This document shows, in pieces, positions 54,748 to 63,408 of a DNA stretch of 64,000 bases (its first letter is position 1; each line of letters opens with the position of its first letter). Position numbers and translations under genes: made by a program. The DNA comes from Helicobacter marmotae (lineage in GTDB: Bacteria > Campylobacterota > Campylobacteria > Campylobacterales > Helicobacteraceae), in assembly GCF_003364255.1 (NCBI RefSeq), contig NZ_NXLR01000011.1, positions 1 to 64,000 on the forward strand, written 5' to 3'. The notes under the pieces were generated by a model that saw nothing but the letters and a program-made list of their open reading frames with translations, was not told where the DNA came from and searched no databases.

Positions 54748-56499
54748 ATGAGTGTGTATAACATACCAGATTCGGTTTTAAGGGATGATTTTGCGTTTTT
54801 TAAGCAAAGTTATGATGACTTCAAAAATGGCAAAATAGATGCTGCCGCATTTAAGGCTATCCGCGTACCTTATGGAATCTATGAGCAAAGAGAAAGAAAT
54901 ACTTATATGATTAGATTAAAAACGCATGGGGGAGTGGTGAGCCCAAAGCAGCTTTTAGCGCTCTCTGGCTTTGCTAAAAAGTTTGCGAACTTAAAGCTGC
55001 ATGTAACTACAAGGGGAGGCTTGCAGCTGCATTATGCGCGCTTTGAGGATTTGTGCGAGATTATAGAATCTTGCCATAAGATAGGCATTACAGGACGAGG
55101 CAGCGGAGGGGGCTGTGTACGTAATATTGTGAGTGATGTGCTAAGCGGGGTGGCTTTAGATGATGTGTTTGATGTGCAGCCTTATGCAAATGCGCTCACA
55201 AGCAAGTTTTTAGGGCTTAAGGATAGCTTTACCTTGCCCAAAAAGTTTAAAATCGCCTTTTCTAGCTCTCGGGCTGATAGAAGCCTAGCAACTATCACAG
55301 ATGTGGGCTTTATAGCAACTATTAATAAAGACAATAAAGGTTTGGAAAAAAGGGGGTTTATCGTTTATACTGCAGGGGGTTTGGGGGCAAAAAGTAGATT
55401 GGGGTTTAAGCTTTTTGACTTTATCCCTGATAATGAAGTGTTTTTGGTCGCAGAGAGCATAAAACGCGTTTTTGATAAGTTTGGTGATAGGGAGAGAAAG
55501 TCTCAAGCAAGACTAAGGTTTGTTGCAGAGAGATTGGGAGAGGAGGAGCTAGCAAGGCTTATTAAGAAAGAGATAGCATATCTAAGGCAGCAGGGGGGAT
55601 GGGAGATTCATATATCTCACTCTGTATCTTTGCCTCCGCTTGAAGATACTGTCTTGCCAGAGATGAATAGGGAAGAAAAGCTATGGTGGAGTCGCTTTGT
55701 CTCTCCGCAAAAGCAAGCAGGGTATTATTACATTAAAGTACCCTTGCAGTTAGGGGATATACCCTATGAGTGGGCAGAGAAGCTAAGCATTGCTTTAAAG
55801 TATGCCCCGCAAGGTTGCATTTGCTTTAGCTCTGAGCAAAATCTCTATCTTAGGCATCTAAACTCTAAGCTCGCGCTCTCTTTATATAGCCTTATAGTGG
55901 AGTTTTCTCCTCAAAGTTTAAAGCCCACTTTACTGGGGGATATGGTGGCTTGCACAGGGGCAGCGACTTGCCAGCTAGGGATAGCTCGCCCAAGGGGTGC
56001 GCTTTTAGCTATTGAATCTTACCTTAGCCAAAGAGATATGAAGCTTGATAGTTTGCAAGGCTTTAGCCTGCATATGTCTGGCTGTCCCAATTCTTGTGGA
56101 AATCACGCCACTGCAAACTTAGGATTCTTTGGGAAGATTAAACGCAAGGGGGAGCATTCTTATCCTGCTTATAATGTGCTTGTTGGGGCATTTATAGAGG
56201 AGGGGAAGACAAGACTAGGAAAAAAAATAGCAGATATTTCTGCCTTTAGATTACCTGAATTTGTTTATGCCGTTTTATCAGCTTATATGAAAGACAAGCC
56301 TAAATTTACAAGCTTTGAATCATGGCTAGGAGAAGGGGGCGGAGAGCAGGAGATTATCTCTTTAGCCCAAAAGTATGAAGAGATACCAGATTTTGATGAA
56401 GACCAAAAGCCTTATTATGATTTTACAAGTGATGAGCTTTTTGATGTGAGCTTAAGCAAGAGAGGCATAGGGGAAGAAAACAATAAAAAAGGTGCATAG
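54748..56499 (+). CDS. Siroheme [4Fe-4S] sulfite (or nitrite) reductase
   Basis: The protein of about 583 residues has two ferredoxin-like/NiR-SiR repeats and the siroheme-[4Fe-4S] cysteines C402, C408, C446 and C450 (CTGAATC and CPNSC). It also shows TRGGLQLHYAR and TGRGSGGGCVRN for siroheme contacts. It starts at ATG 54748 after a GGAGGGGGGAGAG site, not at 54733. Neighbouring metY, siroheme synthase and metA argue for six-electron reduction of sulfite to sulfide. Nitrite cannot be excluded. No flavoprotein partner is adjacent, so ferredoxin is the likely donor. Confidence 0.82.
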   Translation: MSVYNIPDSVLRDDFAFFKQSYDDFKNGKIDAAAFKAIRVPYGIYEQRERNTYMIRLKTHGGVVSPKQLLALSGFAKKFANLKLHVTTRGGLQLHYARFEDLCEIIESCHKIGITGRGSGGGCVRNIVSDVLSGVALDDVFDVQPYANALTSKFLGLKDSFTLPKKFKIAFSSSRADRSLATITDVGFIATINKDNKGLEKRGFIVYTAGGLGAKSRLGFKLFDFIPDNEVFLVAESIKRVFDKFGDRERKSQARLRFVAERLGEEELARLIKKEIAYLRQQGGWEIHISHSVSLPPLEDTVLPEMNREEKLWWSRFVSPQKQAGYYYIKVPLQLGDIPYEWAEKLSIALKYAPQGCICFSSEQNLYLRHLNSKLALSLYSLIVEFSPQSLKPTLLGDMVACTGAATCQLGIARPRGALLAIESYLSQRDMKLDSLQGFSLHMSGCPNSCGNHATANLGFFGKIKRKGEHSYPAYNVLVGAFIEEGKTRLGKKIADISAFRLPEFVYAVLSAYMKDKPKFTSFESWLGEGGGEQEIISLAQKYEEIPDFDEDQKPYYDFTSDELFDVSLSKRGIGEENNKKGA

Positions 56500-56514
56500 A
56501 TTAAAGGAAAACTT

Positions 56515-57975
56515 ATGGGGGATAATAAATTATTAAAACAAGATGCTAAAAATGTGCTTCCTATAGCCCTCACTCCTAAGAAAACTTTGCTTATAGGGGC
56601 GGGGGCAGTAGCCAAGCAAAAATACCAAGTGCTAAAAGAAGCGGGATTTGAGATACAAATCTGTGCAAAGGAGATAAAAGATGCATTTTTCTCTCCTTTA
56701 AGCGAAGACATAGTGTTTGCTCATTTTGGTATGTCAGAGGAGATGGGCTATACGATTATGGATAGAGAGTGGCATGAGGATATAAGTGATTTTATTAGTA
56801 AAAGAGGCTTTGGCTTGGTGGTTGATGCGAGTGGGGATGGTGCTTTGGGGCAGTTTTTGTTTGCTTATAGGCGCAAGGGCGGGTATTTGCTCAATGTCGT
56901 AGATATGCCGCATTTATGTGATTTTTATTTCGGTGCGATTACGCGCAAGGGTGAAGTATCTGTGCTTGTAAGCTCAAATGGTGCTAGTCCCCTTCTGGCT
57001 CAAAACATTAGGGATAAAATCGCTACGCTTTTGCCTAAGGCTATTGCGTCTTTTTCATATATGCTACAAAAGAGTCGCACGAAGCCACTAGGGGCGCAAG
57101 CCAAGCAAAGCATAAGGGCATTGTGTAAAGAGAACTTAGGCAAGGTGTTTATTATAGGCTGTGGTCCCAATAAGCTCTCAAGCTTGACGCTCAAGGCGTT
57201 TGAAAGCTTAAGCCTGCTTGATGTGGCATTATTAGATAATCTTGTGGGGGAAGAGATTTGGGCATATTTGGAGCATTTGGGTGTAGAGTGTATAAATGTA
57301 GGCAAGGCTAAAGGTAAGCATAGCTTTAAGCAAGAAGCAATCAATGCCCTTATGCTTCAATACGCTAGAGAAGGCAAATGCGTAGGTCGGCTTAAAGGGG
57401 GCGACCCTGCGCTTTTTGGTAGAGTGTGGGAGGAAGTGAGCTTTTTACAAAAGCAGGGTGTAGAGTGTGAATGTATAGCGGGGCTTAGCTCTTCACTCTG
57501 TGGGGCATTGAGTGCGGGGATAGTGCCTACTTTGAGGGGGGTGAGCTCGGGCGTGCTGATTGTAAGTGCGCATTTGAGGGAGAATATCTTCCATGCAGAG
57601 TGGCTTACTTGGCTTTTAAACTCGCCCTTTACTTTCATAGTAATGATGGCTCATAGCTTCGCTTCGCGCATAGTGGCTTATGCAAAGGATTTGGGCATTT
57701 CTTTGAGCATTCCTGCGGCTTTTGTCTCTCAAGTGGATTGTAGGGAACAAAAGGCAGTTATAGGGAGTTTAGGACAATTAGAGCAAATGGCAGCAATGGT
57801 TGAGAGACCCGCTATATTGATACTTGGGGAGGCGGTGAAATCATCTCTAAGTATGCCTTATGCTGGGCAGAGGATAGTCCTCCCGCCCTTAAAGCAGGAC
57901 TTCGCACTAGGCACAAAGCTTAGGCTTAATGCCCAAAATGATGTGAATAATGCAAGAATCATGCAAGAAGTATAG
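56515..57975 (+). CDS. cysG: Siroheme synthase, CysG-type fusion
   Basis: The 486-residue fusion has an N-terminal precorrin-2 dehydrogenase/ferrochelatase domain (about 20-210: LLIGAGAVAKQKYQVL, NVVDMPHLCDFYFGAI with the key Asp). The C-terminal uroporphyrinogen-III methyltransferase domain (about 215-460) has FIIGCGPNKLSSLTL and GRLKGGDPALFGR. Together they make siroheme from uroporphyrinogen III for the reductase encoded 15 bp upstream. Confidence 0.9.
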   Translation: MGDNKLLKQDAKNVLPIALTPKKTLLIGAGAVAKQKYQVLKEAGFEIQICAKEIKDAFFSPLSEDIVFAHFGMSEEMGYTIMDREWHEDISDFISKRGFGLVVDASGDGALGQFLFAYRRKGGYLLNVVDMPHLCDFYFGAITRKGEVSVLVSSNGASPLLAQNIRDKIATLLPKAIASFSYMLQKSRTKPLGAQAKQSIRALCKENLGKVFIIGCGPNKLSSLTLKAFESLSLLDVALLDNLVGEEIWAYLEHLGVECINVGKAKGKHSFKQEAINALMLQYAREGKCVGRLKGGDPALFGRVWEEVSFLQKQGVECECIAGLSSSLCGALSAGIVPTLRGVSSGVLIVSAHLRENIFHAEWLTWLLNSPFTFIVMMAHSFASRIVAYAKDLGISLSIPAAFVSQVDCREQKAVIGSLGQLEQMAAMVERPAILILGEAVKSSLSMPYAGQRIVLPPLKQDFALGTKLRLNAQNDVNNARIMQEV

Positions 57976-58031
57976 AAGTGTTTCATAGCTTTAAGTATAT
58001 AAGATGATAGAGAGAATAATGGGGGAACATA

Positions 58032-59408
58032 ATGTATATAAAAAAATGGGGGAAAGTCTTTGCAAGTGAAGATGGCTTGGCAAATGCTATAGGTTTGTTT
58101 TTGATTGGTGTTATAAGCTTGTTTTGGGCTTTTGATGCGTTGGGGGCTTTGAGTGTGTTTAAGGTGAAGTTTAGCTCTTGGGGAAGTGGAGGTGAGATAT
58201 TCAAAGCTTTGAATGTCAGTGTATTTCATATCTTTGCTTTATGGGCTTTGTTTTTAGCCATTTTTGCCTTGGGGGCTTATATTTTGGGACGTAATGCAAG
58301 GCATTTTGTCTTAGGCTTTAGTATCGTGTATGTGCTTTCTTTGGTGGTGGCACTTTTAAGCACGCATACTTTTGCCAAAGCTTGGAGCTTAGAGACACCG
58401 CTTATTGCGCTGCTTCTAGGGCTTTTAATAAGTAATAGCTTTGCTTTGCCACAATGGTTTAAAGATACGCTTTTAGTAGAGCAGTATGTGAAAGTAGGCA
58501 TAGTGCTTATGGGGGCTACTCTGCCTTTGCATTTGCTTCTTAGTGCTGGTGGAGTAGCGATAGCTCAAGCTTGTATTATTACGATCATCACCTTTTTTAG
58601 CATATTTTTTATAAGCACGAAAGTTTTCAAGCTAGAGCCTAGCTTTGGGGCGACTTTAGGTGCTGGGGGAAGTATATGCGGGGTGAGTGCAGCCATTGTG
58701 ATAGGGAATGCCGCTAAAGCAAAGGCTGAATATATAAGCGTGAGTATTAGTATAGTGGTGTTTTGGGCTGTAGTCATGGTGATACTCTTGCCACCATTAT
58801 GCCGCTATTTAGGCTTAGATATGGGTGTGGCTGGAGCATGGATAGGTACATCAGAGTTTGCCGATGCTGCAGGGCTTGCAGCTGCTCAAAGCTTAGGGAG
58901 CGAGCGGGCTGTTGCTAGCTTTACTTTGATTAAAGTGATTGGGAGAGATATGTTTGTAGGTATATGGGCTGTGCTTGTAGCATTTTGCTCTATAGCGCTT
59001 TGGTCAAAGAGTGCTAATAAGGAAAATGCTGTTACAATACATTCCCATACAGATTCTCAAGCCATAACATCAAAAGTCAGCATAAGTGCGATTTGGGAGC
59101 GGTTTCCTAAGTTTATTTTGGGCTTTATTGTGGCTTCAATTTTAGGCACTTTGTTTTTGGCATTGCTTTCACTTGATAGTCAGAAACTCTATCAAAAAGA
59201 AGCCTTAGGCTTTGTCAAAGAGCTTAGGAATTGGATTTTTGTTTGGACATTTTTGTGCATAGGTTTAAGCACAGAGTTTAAGAAAATCTTGCAAGTTGGG
59301 CTTAAGCCCTTTGTGGCTTTTAGCTTAGGGGTAGCTATTAATTTACCCTTAGGCTTTATTCTATCGCAATATGTTTTTTATGAGTTTTGGAGTAATTTCC
59401 CACAATAA
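58032..59408 (+). CDS. YeiH-type (UPF0324, putative sulfate exporter) membrane protein
   Basis: The 458-residue polytopic protein has the family pattern LGAGGSICGVSAAIVIGNAA and AAAQSLGSERAVASFTLIKV. The family is named for sulfate export, but direct evidence is thin. In this operon it may move sulfite, sulfate or another sulfur compound. Its N-terminal ~75 residues include an extra membrane segment. The stop is followed by metA after 30 bp. Confidence 0.8.
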   Translation: MYIKKWGKVFASEDGLANAIGLFLIGVISLFWAFDALGALSVFKVKFSSWGSGGEIFKALNVSVFHIFALWALFLAIFALGAYILGRNARHFVLGFSIVYVLSLVVALLSTHTFAKAWSLETPLIALLLGLLISNSFALPQWFKDTLLVEQYVKVGIVLMGATLPLHLLLSAGGVAIAQACIITIITFFSIFFISTKVFKLEPSFGATLGAGGSICGVSAAIVIGNAAKAKAEYISVSISIVVFWAVVMVILLPPLCRYLGLDMGVAGAWIGTSEFADAAGLAAAQSLGSERAVASFTLIKVIGRDMFVGIWAVLVAFCSIALWSKSANKENAVTIHSHTDSQAITSKVSISAIWERFPKFILGFIVASILGTLFLALLSLDSQKLYQKEALGFVKELRNWIFVWTFLCIGLSTEFKKILQVGLKPFVAFSLGVAINLPLGFILSQYVFYEFWSNFPQ

Positions 59409-59438
59409 TGCGTTTAACTATCACATCAAGGGGGGCAT

Positions 59439-60320
59439 ATGCCTTTAATCATTCCTAGAGATATTCCAGCTTTTGAACTTTTAAAAAGTCATGCTTTTGT
59501 GATTGACACACAAAGGGCACAACACCAAGATATACGCACTTTAGAGGTGCTTATTATTAATCTTATGCCCATTAAAATAGAGACAGAAAATCAAATTCTC
59601 TCTTTGCTGGCTAACTCCCCCTTGCAGGTGAATATCACGCTTCTCTCCACAGCGAGCTATGTGGGCTCAAATACATCTAAAAGCCATTTAGAGCGATTTT
59701 ATGTGAATTTTAGCGATATTTTGGGGCGCAATTTTGATGGTGCGATTGTTACCGGCGCGCCTGTGGAGCATTTAGCTTATGAAGAGGTGGCGTATTGGGA
59801 AGAGCTAAAGCAAATTATGGATTATCTTAAAGCCCATTGCACAAGCACACTTTATCTCTGCTGGGGGGCTATGGCTGGGCTATATCATTTCCATAAGATT
59901 CCTAAAGTCGCCCTTAGTGCGAAGGCTTTTGGTATCTTTGAGCATAGAATCATCACACAAGATAGCCTACTCACAGGCGTAGATGAGATAGTCAAAATGC
60001 CTCATTCAAGGCATTCAGGCATAGATGAAAAAAGTGTGCGCGCAAGCGGGCTTAAAATCTTGCTTGAAGGGGAGGAGAGCGGTATAAGTGCGTTAAGGGA
60101 TGAAAAAGATTATTTCATACTCGCTCACCCAGAATATGCTAAAGATACGCTTTTGCTTGAATATGAGCGAGATAAGCAAAAGGGCTTAGATATAGCTAAG
60201 CCTTTGTATTATTTCAATGAGCGGGGCGAAGTGGTGCTTTCTTGGAAGTCAAGTGCGAGTGTGATGTTTTCAAATTGGCTGAACTTTTCTGTGTATCAAA
60301 ATACGCCTTTTGTGCTATGA
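59439..60320 (+). CDS. metA: Homoserine O-acyltransferase (MetA family)
   Basis: The 293-residue protein activates homoserine for methionine synthesis. The catalytic Cys141 lies in LCWGAMAGLYHF and the His/Glu pair is in LAHPEYA. INLMPIKIETENQ near residue 40 is diagnostic. Many MetA proteins use acetyl-CoA rather than succinyl-CoA. The presence of metY suggests O-acetylhomoserine here. An AAGGGGGG site precedes the ATG. Confidence 0.9.
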   Translation: MPLIIPRDIPAFELLKSHAFVIDTQRAQHQDIRTLEVLIINLMPIKIETENQILSLLANSPLQVNITLLSTASYVGSNTSKSHLERFYVNFSDILGRNFDGAIVTGAPVEHLAYEEVAYWEELKQIMDYLKAHCTSTLYLCWGAMAGLYHFHKIPKVALSAKAFGIFEHRIITQDSLLTGVDEIVKMPHSRHSGIDEKSVRASGLKILLEGEESGISALRDEKDYFILAHPEYAKDTLLLEYERDKQKGLDIAKPLYYFNERGEVVLSWKSSASVMFSNWLNFSVYQNTPFVL

Positions 60321-60447
60321 AGTTGCCTAAAATGAGTATTTTTGTAAAATACAATTGCAAAAAGTGCATAAAAGATTCTATATTTAAAGAAAAAATATAT
60401 TCATTCATATTAACTTAAGCCCTTTAAACCACTTACAAAGGCAGAAT

Positions 60448-61227
60448 ATGAAAAAGTTTTTTATTGCTCTTTTATCCCTAGCCCATATAGTTTATGCTAT
60501 AGATTTTAGCGATATTGATGTGCATATTATTTCACTCGGTGAGTTTGACCCACCGGTCTCTAAGCTCATAATAGAAGAGAAAGACAAGCAAGAAATCGCT
60601 AAAAAAGTAAGAAAAAATCAGCATAATGTTATGCTCCTTAAGGGAGAAGGCTTTAATGCTCTTGTAGATACGGGCTATAGCCACACTCAAGGCACACTTA
60701 AAGAGAAGCTTCAGGCGCATGGGCTGGGGTTTGGCGATATTACGCATATCATTATCACGCATGCTCACCCAGACCATATAGGCGGCATACTCAATGATAA
60801 AGGCGAGCTTAACTTTAGTAATGCCCTTATGTTGATTGATGAGAGGGAATATGAGTTTTGGCTTAAAAGTGATAATGAACTCATAAAGAGAAGCCTCCTT
60901 GCCCTCAAGGATAAAAAGGCATTTTTTGACCACAGCAAACCACTCTTTGAGACGCAAACGCAAGTGCGGGCTCTAGCTGCTTATGGGCACACACCCGGGC
61001 ATAATCTCATAAGTATTGAAGATACGCAGGCAAAAATCGTATTTTGGGCGGATTTATTGCATGTCTATGATGTGCAGATTCAAAACCCAGATATTACTAT
61101 TGCCTTTGATAATGACAAACAAGAGGCGCTCAAAACGCGTAAATCATATTTGGAGCTTTTTAAAGCCCAGAATGTGCAAGTAGTAGGCTCGCATATGCCT
61201 TTTAGCGACCCATCATATTTACCCTAA
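60448..61227 (+). CDS. Exported metallo-beta-lactamase-fold hydrolase
   Basis: The 259-residue protein has a signal peptide (about 1-17) and the MBL zinc motif THAHPDHIGG plus GHTPGH and a late GSHMPF. It is probably periplasmic. The substrate is unknown: the fold covers lactonases, thioester hydrolases and others. An AAAGGCAG site precedes the ATG. It is separated from metA by about 130 bp. Confidence 0.8.
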   Translation: MKKFFIALLSLAHIVYAIDFSDIDVHIISLGEFDPPVSKLIIEEKDKQEIAKKVRKNQHNVMLLKGEGFNALVDTGYSHTQGTLKEKLQAHGLGFGDITHIIITHAHPDHIGGILNDKGELNFSNALMLIDEREYEFWLKSDNELIKRSLLALKDKKAFFDHSKPLFETQTQVRALAAYGHTPGHNLISIEDTQAKIVFWADLLHVYDVQIQNPDITIAFDNDKQEALKTRKSYLELFKAQNVQVVGSHMPFSDPSYLP

Positions 61228-61425
61228 TGCTTTGATTGAGCTTTGTGCCACATCTTGCCTTTGTGGGCTTCAAAGTGTGAAATACTCTTTTAATTTTTGG
61301 TGATTTCAAAAGAGATGTTTTGCACTTTGCAGATTGTGCTTTGCTTACTTTTGTGTGGCTCTGCCATCTTGCATCGGGTCATTACCACTCCCGCTGAAAT
61401 GTGATATTCCCGTGCAGGTAGAAAT
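61228..61425. other. Intergenic region, decayed repeat sequence
   Basis: Scattered pieces recall the composite repeats (GGTCATTACCACTCCC at 61378-61393, as in 22616-22631), but no gene is visible. Confidence 0.3.
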
Positions 61426-61470
61426 TTTGTCATTCTTCACCCTCTGTAAGAGGGAGAGTCGCTGGTGATT
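61426..61470 (+). repeat. Decayed hairpin of the composite-repeat family
   Basis: TTTTGTCATTCTTCA is followed by a perfect CCCTCT (61440-61445)/AGAGGG (61449-61454) stem with GTA loop. The right flank has lost GAAGAATC. The inner stem is intact although the flanks have changed. Confidence 0.5.
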
Positions 61471-61510
61471 CTCTTAAGAGATTCTTTACTTCGCAAACAT
61501 TCTGCTTAAT

Positions 61511-61741
61511 ATGATAAATTGCCTTGTTTGTGTTTATTGTATTAAAGATGAATTTGTTGAAAATATGAATAAAAAATATTGCGAAGAAAACAAGCTGAAA
61601 TTTGTTGAAGTCGTTTTGGCTAAATAATATTTAAGCAAAGAAAGACAACTTGAGTTTTGCCTAATGCTGTGCGTTTTGATAGGCAAGTATTTGGAGCAAT
61701 CCAAGTAACAAAACAATACGAGATAACCTCAAAAAATAAGG
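61511..61741 (+). pseudogene. Possible remnant of an unidentified gene
   Basis: A 38-codon frame (61511-61627, MINCLVCVYCIKDEF..., ending VEVVLAK) stops at TAA. A second frame just before the next gene reads NAVRFDRQVFGAIQVTKQYE and ends near 61737. The two are in different frames and codon-like composition suggests a frameshifted remnant. I do not recognise the protein. Confidence 0.25.
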
Positions 61742-61753
61742 CAAGATAATAAA

Positions 61754-63318
61754 ATGAAACCTATCACCCTTGAAGAATTTAATGCTTATGCCAAGACGTG
61801 TTCAGAAATGAAACCTAATCTTTGGCAATTCCTTACTCAACTCAGCTTTGATAAGCATAAGCGCGTTGTTTATCAAAACAATACTTTGATTGTCAATGTA
61901 AAAATAGAATTTATAAGAAATGATAGGCAAAGTGAGGATTTACTTTGTAAAGAGTTGATATTTAAAGATATGCACTTTATGCAAGATGTAAGCATTGATA
62001 AAATTGATGATTTACTTTTACATATTGATAATAATGTAGTTTTTAAAAAATTCCTCATAAAAAGTATTAATGAAGAAGAGATAAAAGGGAGCACAAATAA
62101 TGTATGGATACATAAAGATTTTAAATGTGAAGAATGTATCATAATGAATTATCGTATCGTTTCATTTTGTGTGTTTGCTCATAATATGTATGGAAATTTT
62201 ACTTTTAATGAATGCGAATTTGAAAATTTTTTCTACTATCAGGCAGAGTTTCATAAATTTAATTTCTATGGAAAGATTTTATTTCGTGCTTGTATTTTTA
62301 AAAATAATACGACTTTCATAAATTCCATCTTTCACAATCAAGTAGATTTCAAAAAATCAAAATTTTGTGATAACCCTCATTTTAATAATGCTATTTTTAA
62401 GGAATCTGCGGATTTTCACGAGTGTGTATTTGAGAAAGTAGCGTGTTTTTATGGTGTAACCTTTGAAAAAGTCCCAAATTTCTCACAAGCAACTTTTGAG
62501 GGAAGTGTCAATCTTGTCAATGCAAAGCTTGAGTTTGACTTTGAAAATGTAGAGACAAATATCAAAGAAACGCATAAAGCATATCATCAAGAAAGACAAG
62601 AGAATAAGCCATTAGCATATTTTGCCAATGATTTTCGCGATTCATTTCGGCTCTTTAAAAATGCGTTGATTAAAGATAATAATCTTTTAGAGGCTTCGCA
62701 GTGGCATAAACTCGAACTTTATTGCAAAGAAATAGAGCTAGATTCTAAAAAGTCTAAAATATTTAGCAAAGAATGGATAGATAAATGGGTATTGAGATTC
62801 TACCGCGCTACCTCTGAGCATCACACGGATTTGTTGAAGATTCTCAATAATGTATTAATGTTGATAGCATTGTTTGGATTATTTAGTTTTGGAATGTTTT
62901 GTTTTGCGCAAAAAGGAGATATTGGATACGCGCAAGATACACAAGCGGTATGGTAATGTTAGGTAAAATCCCTCCATCATCGCATTTTTGGGTTGATTGG
63001 GATTACGAGGTGTTCTTAGAGTTGATTGTAATAAGCGCGATTTGCTTTGCCTTTGTCGTTATATTTTTTATCTTACTTTATTTGAGGCAATATGAATGGT
63101 TTAAAGCCATTATGGCTTTGTGTTTTATCGGAGATATTTTGATACTTGCCATTAAACCTGCCTTACTTCTCCCTATCTTTGGCAAATTCCTTGATGAAAG
63201 CTTAAAAGTAAATTTCCCTGCATTTACGAGTCTAAGTGCAATTTATGCAATCTTAATGTTTTTACTCATTTTTTCCTTGCAAAAAACCGCACGTAAAAAC
63301 TCCATAATCCCGCATTAG
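61754..63318 (+). pseudogene. Pentapeptide-repeat membrane protein, split by a frameshift
   Basis: The first frame (61754-62956, 400 residues) carries a run of Phe-centred pentapeptide-like repeats (about 120-265, e.g. FNECEF, FKKSKF, FHECVF), a helical segment, and one membrane helix before it stops. The second frame (from about 62950 to 63318) supplies more membrane helices and ends FSLQKTARKNSIIPH, a tail I associate with the C-terminus of intact Helicobacter/Campylobacter members. The frames overlap at 62899-62956 without a long homopolymer. Function unknown. It may be a disrupted gene, a sequencing error or two coupled proteins (ATGGTAATG overlaps the TAA). Confidence 0.55.
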
Positions 63319-63408
63319 GATTCTCTATAAGATAAGGCTTATTCCTTAAGACAGAAGAGCGAGCTTTAGAGCTATAATCAGCACATTTTAGGACTAAGGT
63401 TAAACAAA

